Shown here one piece after another: positions 9,569 to 17,714 of a DNA stretch of 64,000 bases. A program made the translations under genes and the position numbers. Every line of letters begins with the position of its first letter. The first letter of the stretch is position 1. Below the pieces are notes generated by a model. That model was not told where the DNA came from and searched no databases. It saw nothing but the letters and a program-made list of their open reading frames with translations. Source of the stretch: Maribacter dokdonensis DSW-8 (GTDB lineage Bacteria > Bacteroidota > Bacteroidia > Flavobacteriales > Flavobacteriaceae); NCBI RefSeq assembly GCF_001447995.1, contig NZ_LDPE01000002.1:372001-436000 (forward strand), written 5' to 3'.

Positions 9569-9632
9569 GGTCCTATAGCTCAGCTGGTTAGAGCACCTGA
9601 CTCTCCCGATAGCTATCGGGACAGGTGGTGAA
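9569..9632 (+). pseudogene. tRNA(CAU) 5' fragment, copy A
   Basis: The first 35 bases equal the functional tRNA at 9761. After CTGACTC the loop is replaced by the 18-bp palindrome, which with flanking CCTG/CAGG makes an extended hairpin in place of the anticodon arm. No T-arm or acceptor 3' strand follows. Confidence 0.85.
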
Positions 9633-9664
9633 AAGATTAAGAATTGAAATATTGAATTATAACC

Positions 9665-9728
9665 GGTCCTATAGCTCAGCTGGTTAGAGCACCTGACTCT
9701 CCCGATAGCTATCGGGACAGGTGGTGAA
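9665..9728 (+). pseudogene. tRNA(CAU) 5' fragment, copy B
   Basis: Identical to copy A and placed exactly 96 bp downstream. It ends 32 bp before the intact tRNA. Transcription of the intact tRNA may have to pass through or start within this copy. Confidence 0.85.
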
Positions 9729-9760
9729 AAGATTAAGAATTGAAATATTGAATTATAACC

Positions 9761-9834
9761 GGTCCTATAGCTCAGCTGGTTAGAGCACCTGACTCATAAT
9801 CAGGTGGTCCCTGGTTCGAGTCCAGGTGGGACCA
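9761..9834 (+). tRNA. tRNA with CAU anticodon (Ile2 or elongator Met)
   Basis: A 74-nt cloverleaf: acceptor GGTCCTA/TGGGACC with discriminator A, D-arm GCTC..GAGC, anticodon arm CCTGA-CTCATAA-TCAGG, and T-arm CCTGG-TTCGAGT-CCAGG. CCA is not encoded. A CAU anticodon may be elongator Met, or Ile2 read after lysidine modification. The C4-G69 and C5-G68 pairs match determinants described for TilS recognition of E. coli tRNA-Ile2, which leans to Ile2 but does not prove it. Length and lack of initiator features argue against fMet. Confidence 0.92.
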
Positions 9835-9840
9835 CATATA

Positions 9841-9879
9841 AAACTCCTTTAAAATCACTAGATTTAAAGGAGTTTTTTT
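9841..9879 (+). terminator. terminator after tRNA(CAU)
   Basis: Inverted repeat AAACTCCTTTAAA / TTTAAAGGAGTTT followed by a T-run. It lies 7 bases after the tRNA and ends about 10 bp before the ATG of the GIY-YIG gene. Confidence 0.8.
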
Positions 9880-9889
9880 ATTTCCAACC

Positions 9890-10189
9890 ATGTCTTCACA
9901 TACTTACATTCTATACAGCACAACACTTAACAAATTCTATATTGGTGCGTGTCATGAAGATTTAGACCAACGTATTGAAAATCACAACGCAGGTGCTTAT
10001 GGTTCAAAAAGCTTTACCTCGAATACAAATGATTGGGTCTTATTCTTGAAGTTTGATTGTGATGATTATGCCCATGCAATTCGCCTAGAACGAAAAATAA
10101 AATCAATGAGGAGCGGTGTTTACATTCGGAACTTGAATACATATGCCGAGCTACGAGACAAGATATTTAATGAAACCAAGAGCAGCTGA
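9890..10189 (+). CDS. GIY-YIG family nuclease
   Basis: 99 residues, a single-domain GIY-YIG endonuclease. The GIY strand is YIL at 6-8, YIG is at 17-19, the conserved Arg is R28 in QRIENH, and the catalytic Glu lies in RLERKIKSM. No DNA-binding domain is fused. The gene lies between a tRNA terminator and a duplicated piece of that tRNA with an identical palindrome. There is no room for an ordinary promoter between the upstream terminator and the ATG. The last codons run into the damaged tRNA copy. A homing or selfish role is inferred from this setting. Confidence 0.88.
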   Translation: MSSHTYILYSTTLNKFYIGACHEDLDQRIENHNAGAYGSKSFTSNTNDWVLFLKFDCDDYAHAIRLERKIKSMRSGVYIRNLNTYAELRDKIFNETKSS

Positions 10190-10235
10190 CGCTCCCGATA
10201 GCTATCGGGACAGGTGGTCAACTTTTGGAAAGGTG
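10183..10235 (+). pseudogene. damaged tRNA 3' part with palindrome, copy D
   Basis: The sequence GCTGAC, the palindrome TCCCGATAGCTATCGGGA, CAGGTGGT and, after a degenerate stretch, AGGTGGGACCAC matches the 3' half of the tRNA at 9761. The T-arm is not intact. The tRNA-proximal trailer ACATATAAAACTCC is also conserved. Confidence 0.75.
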
Positions 10236-10246
10236 GGACCACATAT

Positions 10247-10286
10247 AAAACTCCATTAAATCAAATGATCTAATGGAGTTTTTTCA
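10247..10286 (+). terminator. duplicated terminator after tRNA copy D
   Basis: AAACTCCATTA / TAATGGAGTTT with a T-run. Its position relative to the tRNA end is the same as for the terminator at 9841, so tRNA 3' end plus terminator were duplicated together. The remaining bases to 10571 hold no gene; a TAnnTTTG-like element near 10498-10507 may serve the peptidase gene. Confidence 0.75.
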
Positions 10287-10571
10287 TTTATGGACAAATC
10301 ACAAACATAAATTACACTTAGAGCTACTACTAATAGGTGCATTGTTTCGGTTCTTGTTGAGAAGAATTGTTGAAATAAAGTGATTTTAACAATATCAATC
10401 TTCCCACATGTAAGTAGATTTTATCTTTGGATAAACCATTTCCTCAAAAACACCCCCATCAAATCACGAACTCTGAAATTAACATTTCTTTTAACATAAT
10501 CTTTGTTTGTAAGATTTACGCAACTCTTTTCTATTTCTTAATTTCCTAGTTCAAACAAACTAATTCAAAAA

Positions 10572-13187
10572 ATGACTACAAAAAACTCATGGTACAAGGC
10601 GGCATTGCTGACCCTTGTACTGGCCATTTCGTGTATGCCCATGACCATGGCGCAAACCGTACCTTCACCTGAAGACGTTTTTGGTTTTAAAGTCGGTGCC
10701 GATTATAAATTGGCAGACTACAGCCAAATTGAAGACTATCTTTCTAAACTAGACGCTTCATCTAATCGTGTCAAAAAAGTAGAAATTGGAACTACGGTAC
10801 TAGGTAGAAAAATGTACATTCTGTTTATTTCTAGTGAGGAAAACCTAAAAGATTTAGATAAATGGAAAGACATTAGTACAAAACTTGCCCGTGTTCAGGT
10901 TTCTGACGAAGAAGCCATGAAATTATCTGAGGAAGGAAAAGCTGTAGTTTGGATAGACGGCGGTATGCACTCTACTGAGTTGGCACACGGACAAATGACA
11001 TCTGAGTTTGCATATACCTTGGCTACTGCAGAAACTACCGAGATTAAAAAAATTAGGGACAATGTGATTACCATATTAATGCCGGTAATGAATCCTGATG
11101 GGTTGGATATTGTTGTAGACTGGTACAAGAAGAATTTGGGTACGGCATATGAGACATCAAGACCTCCAATTTTATATCACTACTACATGGGGCATGATAA
11201 TAATAGGGATTGGTTTATGAATACCATGCCAGAAACCTATAACGTAACTAAGATTTTGTACAATGAATGGTATCCACAGATAGTATATAACCACCATCAA
11301 TCTTCACCATCTTGGACAAAAATATCTTTACCACCATATGCAGATCCTGTAAACCCAAGAATACATCCAGCAATCACTGCCGGTGTAAGTGAAGTAGGCT
11401 CTGCAATGACCAAAAGGTTTTCATTGGAGAATATGCCAGGTGCCATTGCCGATAATTTTTATACCATGTTCTGGAACGGCGGTGGGCGTACCGTGCCTTA
11501 CTATCACAATATGATCGGTATTTTAACTGAAGTTGGTCATACGAGTCCGACGCCGCGATTTTACGATCCTGAAAAATTACCTAAAACCGTTGCCGGTGGC
11601 ACACCAACAGATGGTACCGATATTATGTATCCAGACCCTTGGAAAGGTGGCGAATCTCATTTTCGAGATGCCGTAGACTATATGCTGACCGCAACTTGGG
11701 CAACTCTGGATTTAGCAGCTGATCGTAAGAGCAACTACTTGTACAATATCTATAAAATGGGAGCTTCGACAATTGAGAAATCAAAAGAGGAAGGTCCGTT
11801 CGCATATGTAATAGCAAAAGAGCAGTGGGATGCTTTTGAATCTGTAAACCTGGTAAACGTATTGTTAAAAGGCGGAATTGAAATTGAAAAAGCCACTAAG
11901 AATTTTGAGATCAACGGAAAAAAATATGAGAAAGGTTCGTATGTAATTTACACTGCACAAGCCTTTAGACCGTATTTAATGGATTTGATGGAAAAGCAGA
12001 ATTACCCAACGCGTTTTCAATATCCAGGTGGTCCACCGGACACTCCTTATGATCTAGCCGGTTGGACATTGCCCATGCAAATGGGTATTGCAGTAGATAA
12101 AATTGCAGAACCGTTCAAGGTAAGTACAGAAAAAGTGCTTGTATCTGCACCGTATTATGAAGGTGGTGTAAAGGGGAATGCTTCCTTTGGATATCTATTA
12201 AGTGCCAATAGTAATGCATCTGTTGCTGTGACCAATAAAGTATTAAAAGCAGGCGGGACGGCACATAAAACCAAAGCAGCGTTTAAATCGGGTAAAACTG
12301 AGTATCCTGCTGGGTCATATATTGTTTCGGGTGGTAGTGCATCTATAGATGACTTAGCGGCAGAATATGGTTTAGAAGTTGTTGGGTTATCTGCCGAACC
12401 AAAAGTGGAAATGACCAAGGTACATACGCCAAAAGTAGGATTGTATAAATCTTGGGTTTCCAATATGGATGAAGGGTGGACACGCTTTATCATGGATGAA
12501 TATTCGTTCGAGACCGATACGCTTCACGATACAGACATACAAACAAAAGATTTGTCGCAGTATGATGTACTGATCATACCATCACAACGCGCAAAATCAA
12601 TTTTACATGGTAACTCACCATTAAAAATGCCAGAGAAGTTTACAGGTGGTATCGGTTTAGAAGGTTCGCTTGCCTTGAGCAAATATGTAGAAAATGGCGG
12701 GACTTTAATGGCTTTTGATGCTGCCAGTAATTATGTGATAGAGCAATTTGGTTTACCCCTAAAAGACGCTACCGAAGACACAGATAGCAAAGAATTTTTT
12801 ATACCAGGTTCATTGATCAAGACAGGTATAGATACCACGCATCCGTTGGCATTTGGTATGCAAGATACCGTTGCTGTTTCCTTCAATAAAAGTCGTGCCT
12901 TTGTTATTGATAAGCAAAGTAAAAAAGGCGAAGGTGGTACAGAAGATATAAAAGATGCACCTGCTCCAGAAGTTGAGGTAATTGCCACCTATGCGGAGAA
13001 AGACCTTTTAATGAGTGGCTGGGCAATGGGCGAGAAAAAGTACATTGCTAAAAAACCAGCTATGGTCAAAGCAACATACGGTAAGGGTTCTGTTGTGTTG
13101 TTCGCATTTAGGCCACAATTTAGAGCACAACCAAGAGGTACCTATAAACTAATATTCAATACTATTTTTGAAGGAGCCGCAGAATAG
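10572..13187 (+). CDS. secreted M14-family zinc carboxypeptidase
   Basis: 871 residues. A signal peptide ends around MTMAQ at 28. The peptidase M14 domain spans about 45-390: HSTE gives zinc ligands H133 and E136, NPDG is the substrate-binding loop, and HDNNRDW and the GILTEVGH segment follow. A C-terminal half of about 450 residues includes repeated beta segments and a GATase/trehalose-utilisation-like region (LIIPSQRAKSIL, GGTLMAFD). The protein is probably periplasmic or outer-membrane exposed and degrades peptides or modified peptidoglycan. It is monocistronic with its own terminator. Confidence 0.85.
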   Translation: MTTKNSWYKAALLTLVLAISCMPMTMAQTVPSPEDVFGFKVGADYKLADYSQIEDYLSKLDASSNRVKKVEIGTTVLGRKMYILFISSEENLKDLDKWKDISTKLARVQVSDEEAMKLSEEGKAVVWIDGGMHSTELAHGQMTSEFAYTLATAETTEIKKIRDNVITILMPVMNPDGLDIVVDWYKKNLGTAYETSRPPILYHYYMGHDNNRDWFMNTMPETYNVTKILYNEWYPQIVYNHHQSSPSWTKISLPPYADPVNPRIHPAITAGVSEVGSAMTKRFSLENMPGAIADNFYTMFWNGGGRTVPYYHNMIGILTEVGHTSPTPRFYDPEKLPKTVAGGTPTDGTDIMYPDPWKGGESHFRDAVDYMLTATWATLDLAADRKSNYLYNIYKMGASTIEKSKEEGPFAYVIAKEQWDAFESVNLVNVLLKGGIEIEKATKNFEINGKKYEKGSYVIYTAQAFRPYLMDLMEKQNYPTRFQYPGGPPDTPYDLAGWTLPMQMGIAVDKIAEPFKVSTEKVLVSAPYYEGGVKGNASFGYLLSANSNASVAVTNKVLKAGGTAHKTKAAFKSGKTEYPAGSYIVSGGSASIDDLAAEYGLEVVGLSAEPKVEMTKVHTPKVGLYKSWVSNMDEGWTRFIMDEYSFETDTLHDTDIQTKDLSQYDVLIIPSQRAKSILHGNSPLKMPEKFTGGIGLEGSLALSKYVENGGTLMAFDAASNYVIEQFGLPLKDATEDTDSKEFFIPGSLIKTGIDTTHPLAFGMQDTVAVSFNKSRAFVIDKQSKKGEGGTEDIKDAPAPEVEVIATYAEKDLLMSGWAMGEKKYIAKKPAMVKATYGKGSVVLFAFRPQFRAQPRGTYKLIFNTIFEGAAE

Positions 13188-13255
13188 TATTAAGTATATG
13201 AATTAACATAGGATAAAGTGATATAATCTTTCAATAACAGAAAGGTTAAGTACCA

Positions 13256-13290
13256 AAAATGCCCATCGAATTTCGGTGGGCATTTTTTAT
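13256..13290 (+). terminator. rho-independent terminator after the M14 peptidase
   Basis: AATGCCCATCGAA / TTCGGTGGGCATT stem with a G-T pair and a following T-run. Confidence 0.8.
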
Positions 13291-13442
13291 TTAATTTTTT
13301 TTTGAATCAAAATATTCCTACAAACACCGTGGTAGTTGACCTTGTTAAATTATTACGGATTTCCGTAATAAATCCATTACAATATTTTTAAAAGCTAATG
13401 GTTAAGTATAGACCTAACAATAAATAAAATCAAAATTTAAGC

Positions 13443-14204
13443 ATGAGATCAATTAAAAACTTATTATTATTTTCATCTGTTGCAATCCTTAACTTTAGTT
13501 GTGATGATTCTACCTCAGACGAGTTTGAAGAAGTAAACGGTAAAGTAGAAACAAAGCTAATAAGCTCAATAGATGTGGCGTCTGCCGAAAATTCAGATGA
13601 TAGCAGCAGTATTATATTTTCTTATAATAGCGAGCTACAGTTGAATTCTATTTTTGATGGAACAGAAACCACTAATTTCATTTACGAAGATGGAAATTTA
13701 GCCAATGTTTCCGGTAATGTAGACAATGGTAATGTAGAAGAATTATACGAATCACCGTATGATGCTTTTGAAACTGGCCAAGTTGAGGAATATGATGAAA
13801 ATGGCAATCCATCAGTGATCAAGTTTATAGAATATGACTATGATTACATGACCGGTGAAGAAGAAGTAGTGTATTACACCGCTGAAATCTCTTATGATGA
13901 TAAGCCAAACCCATTTTATAAAACTGCAGAAGCAGCAGGTTTGATCGATGTTATGGATCAAATTAGATTAAATTTTGCGGCAGCACCACAAGCAGAAGAA
14001 ATTGTAAGGGCCAAAGCATTGTTCCCAAACAACAATCCGTCACAAGTACTATATAAAAATGAGGAAGGTGAAATAGAGTACACCATCAACATGTCATATA
14101 CTTATGACGGTGATTACCCTACAACTGCAACGGTTTCAACAGTATCTGAGCATTCAGATGAGAATGAAACTTACGTAACCACATTTTCTTATATAGGTGA
14201 ATAA
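13443..14204 (+). CDS. hypothetical lipoprotein
   Basis: 253 residues with lipobox LNFSC (C20) followed by an acidic DDSTSDE stretch, typical of flavobacterial lipoproteins. The remainder has repeated short beta motifs (IIFSYNSELQLNSIF, TTNFIYEDGNLANVSG) of the kind seen in YD-like or DUF4595-type proteins. Function unknown. It is flanked by terminators on both sides, so it is a single transcription unit. Confidence 0.75.
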   Translation: MRSIKNLLLFSSVAILNFSCDDSTSDEFEEVNGKVETKLISSIDVASAENSDDSSSIIFSYNSELQLNSIFDGTETTNFIYEDGNLANVSGNVDNGNVEELYESPYDAFETGQVEEYDENGNPSVIKFIEYDYDYMTGEEEVVYYTAEISYDDKPNPFYKTAEAAGLIDVMDQIRLNFAAAPQAEEIVRAKALFPNNNPSQVLYKNEEGEIEYTINMSYTYDGDYPTTATVSTVSEHSDENETYVTTFSYIGE

Positions 14205-14226
14205 ATAAAATAAATTGGATAAATTA

Positions 14227-14258
14227 AAAAGCAGCCGATAAGGCTGCTTTTTTTGTTT
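14227..14258 (+). terminator. terminator after the lipoprotein gene
   Basis: Stem AAAAGCAGCC / GGCTGCTTTT with a long T-run. The 380 bp from here to 14642 contain no convincing gene. They include the perfect 12-bp palindrome CCTAAATTTAGG near 14602. Confidence 0.85.
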
Positions 14259-14642
14259 TTATAATTATTGGGACTAAAATCACATAGAATTTATATCCAA
14301 TTTTTGTATTTCCTAATTAAATGTTAAATTGAGGCTGCCCTTAATATTAGTATACTAAAGTTCCCCCAGAATCTATTAGTGTTGCTCTTTATTAATGGGC
14401 TTTTTTTACCCTTTGATTGCACAAAAACTTTTTAGCATAATCTTTTCACCTTTACCTCAATAAAGAAAATGCTGCTAGAAGTAAATATAGCAGAGGTTTA
14501 GCATTGACAATTCATTGGCGTAATAAATAATTTTTCAATTAACTTTAATAGGTATATGTGTTGGGTAAGGTATTTCAATTCCCAAATTCAAAAGAATATT
14601 CCTAAATTTAGGCAAACACTAAAATAAATGCATTTGTAAACA

Positions 14643-14819
14643 ATGGCAAAAATTGAAATTAAAGGTTCCCCCGAAGAGCTAGAAAGAGTAGCCACTTTCT
14701 TGGCAAACAATAACGTAAAATTTGATATTGTCAATGATTACGGAAACCACTCTTTAGAAGATTTAGATAAGTATGCGCATTTAAAATCAAGGTTCTCTGA
14801 CCCAGTGCCAGAAAATTAG
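14643..14819 (+). CDS. small hypothetical protein (58 aa)
   Basis: ATG to TAG reading MAKIEIKGSPEELERVATF and ending DPVPEN. It has a predicted beta-alpha-beta start like small ferredoxin-like or KH-type folds. The next gene begins 8 bp downstream, so the two are an operon. Acidic and soluble; no family recognised. Confidence 0.65.
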   Translation: MAKIEIKGSPEELERVATFLANNNVKFDIVNDYGNHSLEDLDKYAHLKSRFSDPVPEN

Positions 14820-14827
14820 GATAAGAT

Positions 14828-15097
14828 ATGAAAGGCTTACAACAAATTAAATCTGAAATAGATCAGCTGGCGAACAATAGCAATAAGACCGAGTTAGAAG
14901 TGGTTGATGCTCTACATAAATACTACTTCAATAAAGCCGTTACGGCAGAAATAAAACACTACAAAAAGAAAACTAAAAAGGTGGCGCAAATTACCAAAGA
15001 CCTTAAAATAAGTCATCGTAGGTTTTATAAAATATTGGAAGATAAAAAAGTAGAGTTTACCAAATACAACAAGTCTAAGGACGATGTTGAAGAATAG
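14828..15097 (+). CDS. small helical protein with helix-turn-helix-like C-terminus
   Basis: 89 residues, lysine-rich. Residues about 50-80 (VAQITKDLKISHRRFYKIL) look like a helix-turn-helix of the Fis/homeodomain kind, so DNA binding is possible. AGGATAAG upstream is a plausible ribosome site, and the gene follows the 58-residue protein closely. The family is unknown to me. Confidence 0.65.
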   Translation: MKGLQQIKSEIDQLANNSNKTELEVVDALHKYYFNKAVTAEIKHYKKKTKKVAQITKDLKISHRRFYKILEDKKVEFTKYNKSKDDVEE

Positions 15098-15138
15098 CGG
15101 TTATACCTAAATCATGGACTTGCCAAAAAAGAAATGAA

Positions 15139-15381
15139 ATGACCAAAGAAGCCTTAGCTAAATTAAGTACCCAAGAACTGCTTAAAAAGCATACAGCAGC
15201 CAAAACTATGGTATGGCTCTTGGCAATTGTATTGTTCGGAATTTTACTCTTTTTGATCTACGTATCTATACAAGATGGCTTAACTCCGTTATTGGCAGTT
15301 CCGTTTGCATTGTCGGCAATTATTCCATTGAATGTAAAGCATATGAATACCTTTAAAAAGGAATTGGATTCCAGATTGTAA
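15139..15381 (+). CDS. small two-TM membrane protein
   Basis: 80 residues: a basic amphipathic N-terminus (KLSTQELLKKH), TM at about 24-46 and a second TM at about 51-66. Flavobacterial proteins of this shape are common and functionally uncharacterised. It lies 41 bp after the preceding small gene, possibly the same transcript. Confidence 0.6.
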   Translation: MTKEALAKLSTQELLKKHTAAKTMVWLLAIVLFGILLFLIYVSIQDGLTPLLAVPFALSAIIPLNVKHMNTFKKELDSRL

Positions 15382-15384
15382 AAC

Positions 15385-15478
15385 ACCTCAGAGCAAGCCC
15401 ATGAGGCATTCAAAGGAAACAAACTATTAAATTCGAGGCAAGCCTCGGGATATTATACCCTTTGGCGGTGCCAATAAA
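15385..15478. repeat. candidate intergenic palindromic repeat element
   Basis: This gene-free spacer has two nested inverted repeats: CCTCA..TGAGG (15386-15408) and CGAGGCAAGCCTCG near 15436, followed by a GC-richer tail ending in GGCGGTGCC. The composition differs from the AT-rich flanks. I believe similar sequence recurs in flavobacterial genomes, but only one copy is in this window. Confidence 0.4.
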
Positions 15479-15487
15479 TAAAGTAAT

Positions 15488-15676
15488 ATGAGAAAAGCAA
15501 TTTTTATTATTGGTATGGTTATAGCAATAATTGAAATAGCCTATAGCTTTGTTAGCAACAGTGAAACAGGTCAGTTTTTTGGAATTGACATGAATATCTG
15601 GATTTTCCGTTTAATTTGGGTTGCCCTATTTGGTGTGGTATTTAACGGGTATCTTAAGGAAAGCAAGAATGGATAA
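15488..15676 (+). CDS. small two-TM membrane protein
   Basis: 62 residues with two hydrophobic stretches (3-22 and 37-56) and a short extracytoplasmic loop. No family recognised. It lies 107 bp before the TlpA-like gene and shares its strand. Confidence 0.55.
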   Translation: MRKAIFIIGMVIAIIEIAYSFVSNSETGQFFGIDMNIWIFRLIWVALFGVVFNGYLKESKNG

Positions 15677-15783
15677 CTCCTTAAGAATTTGTACAAATTT
15701 AACCTAATTATAGTTTAATCTGACGCAAAGAGGTAATTACGTTTAACTGTTAGCAAACACTATGTTTTTCGACTCACACCCAT

Positions 15784-16350
15784 ATGAAAAAGAGGAAGTT
15801 CAAAATTAGTGATGTCATATTTGTGGGGTTTATTGTTTTACTATTAATACCACAGACCAGAACACCTATTCAAGTAGCGGTCAATAAACTAAAAGTAGCG
15901 GTTTGGTCGCCCAGTTTAGAAGACGCCAATGACCAAGATCAAGTGGCGCCATTTCAATACGCGGTTACAGATTTGCAAGGCGCTTCAAGAAATATTGCCG
16001 TTGGTGAAGGCAAGGTTACCTTCATTAGTTATTGGGCAACTTGGTGTCCGCCCTGTATTGCAGAATTACCAGGAATTCAAGAGTTGTATAAAGACTACGG
16101 GGACAAAGTCAATTTTATACTATTGACCCAAGAAGAACCAGAAAAAGTGGAGCGGTTTGTTCGTAAGAAAGGTTATGAGCTACCTATCTATTTTCCACAA
16201 ATGCAGACTCCGGCAATTTTACAAGAAAACAGTATACCTACCAATTATGTAATTGATGCTCAAGGTACCATCATCATTAAGGAGACCGGAGCAGCGGATT
16301 GGAACAGTTCTAAAGTGAGAAATTTGCTGAATGAGTTGATGGCAAAGTAA
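15784..16350 (+). CDS. TlpA-like thioredoxin-fold protein
   Basis: 188 residues: one N-terminal TM anchor (10-24), then a thioredoxin domain at about 55-185 with active site WCPPC (C88/C91) in a TWCPPCIAEL context and the cis-Pro region SIPTNYVID. Members reduce or oxidise thiols in the periplasm, for example in cytochrome c maturation or in repairing secreted proteins. The partner protein is not evident here. Confidence 0.88.
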   Translation: MKKRKFKISDVIFVGFIVLLLIPQTRTPIQVAVNKLKVAVWSPSLEDANDQDQVAPFQYAVTDLQGASRNIAVGEGKVTFISYWATWCPPCIAELPGIQELYKDYGDKVNFILLTQEEPEKVERFVRKKGYELPIYFPQMQTPAILQENSIPTNYVIDAQGTIIIKETGAADWNSSKVRNLLNELMAK

Positions 16351-16417
16351 TAGTTTAAAATAAAAAAAGCCGAAAACTGAATTCCGGCCTTTCCCACATT
16401 TCCCAATCAAAGAAACA

Positions 16418-16864
16418 TCAATCAATCATTTCACTAAGTACTTTTCCATCTTCATTGAAAACAACGTCCTTTTCGTTGTTCCATCCTTTTTCAAGTTCTA
16501 CTTCATATGTTGAACTTCCGTTTACCGTAGTTTTTTCAATGGAATCTACTTTATACCCGGCATAGCTTCCGCTTATGGCCGTTTTAATCGTTTGTGGTAA
16601 TTCTGCCTCGGTCAATTCTTGTTCCGTTCTCGTAGTAGTACCATCTGTAGCGTACCATATTTCATGTTCATTTTTATTCATATCGAATTCTACTTTATAA
16701 GACTGTCCGTCCATTTCCCACTCCACATCGGTAGCCTGAGGAAAACTTTTCTGAAAATTCTGTTTTAAATTTGATGGTACATTACTAGGGTTCATATCCT
16801 GCGCAAATATTGAGAATGCACCAAGTAATGTAAAAGCTGCAGTTATTATATTTCTATTCTTCAT
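16418..16864 (-). CDS. secreted PepSY-like (BLIP-like) domain protein
   Basis: 148 residues with a signal peptide ending IFAQ at 22. It holds two PepSY-like repeats: NVPSNLKQNFQKSFPQATDVEW and LPQTIKTAISGSYAGYKVDSI, each followed by a beta hairpin. The family (PF11396 type) is periplasmic and of unclear function. The gene is divergent from an OmpR-type regulator and kinase; such proteins are often the target of the adjacent two-component system, which is inference here. Confidence 0.82.
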   Translation of the reverse strand: MKNRNIITAAFTLLGAFSIFAQDMNPSNVPSNLKQNFQKSFPQATDVEWEMDGQSYKVEFDMNKNEHEIWYATDGTTTRTEQELTEAELPQTIKTAISGSYAGYKVDSIEKTTVNGSSTYEVELEKGWNNEKDVVFNEDGKVLSEMID

Positions 16865-17024
16865 AATCAGATAATTTTTAAATTCAGTTCAAAGAAAAGA
16901 ACCAAATCTAGAAGAAATTGGGAATGGAATTGATGTGCTCAATTTTAACAACTATTTAGTACTGCAACATTATTCCCATATCTTTCTAGAATTCTTTTAT
17001 ATTATTGATGCAAATAATGATGCC

Positions 17025-17702
17025 ATGAAAATTCTAATTATAGAAGATGAACCCCAAATGCTACAGAATATGCGCCAAACGTTAGAGCGTGAACAGTATA
17101 CTGTAGAAACGGCTTCTGATTATGAAACGGCAAAATCTAAAATTGGCATTTACGATTATGATTGTATTTTGTTGGATATCACCTTGCCCGATGGGAACGG
17201 ACTAGAATTGTTAAAACTTGTAAAACAACTTGGCAAAGATGATGGTGTAATCATTGTTTCGGCAAAAGATTCTTTAGATGATCGTATTAAGGGCCTTAAT
17301 TTAGGAGCGGATGATTATTTGCCAAAACCTTTTCATATGGCTGAGTTACATGCACGTGTAAACGCCATAGTTCGTCGAAGAACTTTTGACGGTAATAAAT
17401 TTATAGAGATAGGCAATATAAACATTGATCCAGACAGTAGAAGTGTACATATCAATGAAAATGAAGTAGTACTTAACAGAAAGGAATATGATGTACTATG
17501 GTATATGGTAGCTAATAAAACAAGGCTGGTGACCAAGACCGCATTGGCAGAACATGTTTGGGGCGATCATATTGACCAAACCGATAGTTTCGACTTTATT
17601 TATTCGCAAATAAAGAATTTACGTAAAAAGCTGTCAGATGCAGCTGCCACAATTGAAATTGAGGCGGTTTATGGTGTGGGTTACAAATTACTGGTCTTAT
17701 AA
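17025..17702 (+). CDS. OmpR/PhoB-family response regulator
   Basis: I took the start MKILIIEDEP at 17025 (225 residues); an upstream in-frame ATG at 16935 would add 30 residues unlike any receiver. The receiver domain (1-120) has acidic residues E7/D8, phospho-acceptor D51 in CILLDITLPDG, and K at about 102. A winged-helix Trans_reg_C domain follows, with RKEYDVLWYMVANK and AVYGVGYKL. It is 12 bp from the kinase gene and divergent from the PepSY-like gene, its probable target. Confidence 0.93.
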   Translation: MKILIIEDEPQMLQNMRQTLEREQYTVETASDYETAKSKIGIYDYDCILLDITLPDGNGLELLKLVKQLGKDDGVIIVSAKDSLDDRIKGLNLGADDYLPKPFHMAELHARVNAIVRRRTFDGNKFIEIGNINIDPDSRSVHINENEVVLNRKEYDVLWYMVANKTRLVTKTALAEHVWGDHIDQTDSFDFIYSQIKNLRKKLSDAAATIEIEAVYGVGYKLLVL

Positions 17703-17714
17703 TCAGCAGGTACT

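Larger units (their letters stand above)
9565..9756. repeat. tandem 96-bp repeat of truncated tRNA halves (two copies)
   Basis: Two head-to-tail copies of a 96-bp unit begin at 9569 and 9665 (tRNA position 1), and the same spacing leads to the intact tRNA at 9761. Each copy has the tRNA 5' half up to CCTGACTC. The anticodon loop and the 3' strand are then replaced by the palindrome TCCCGATAGCTATCGGGA, CAGGTGGT and an unrelated AT-rich tail. Neither copy has a T-arm or 3' acceptor strand, so neither can form a working tRNA. The copies are identical as far as I can read, which suggests recent duplication. Confidence 0.9.

Noticed and set aside
9565..9756. Two identical 96-bp direct repeats that might suggest a CRISPR array.
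   Set aside because: There are only two units, no regular spacers of variable sequence, and the repeat content is tRNA-derived.
14330..14640. Possible small RNA or gene in the gap after the lipoprotein terminator.
   Set aside because: Only a 22-codon frame, a short inverted repeat and AT-rich sequence are present; I see no convincing promoter-terminator pair.
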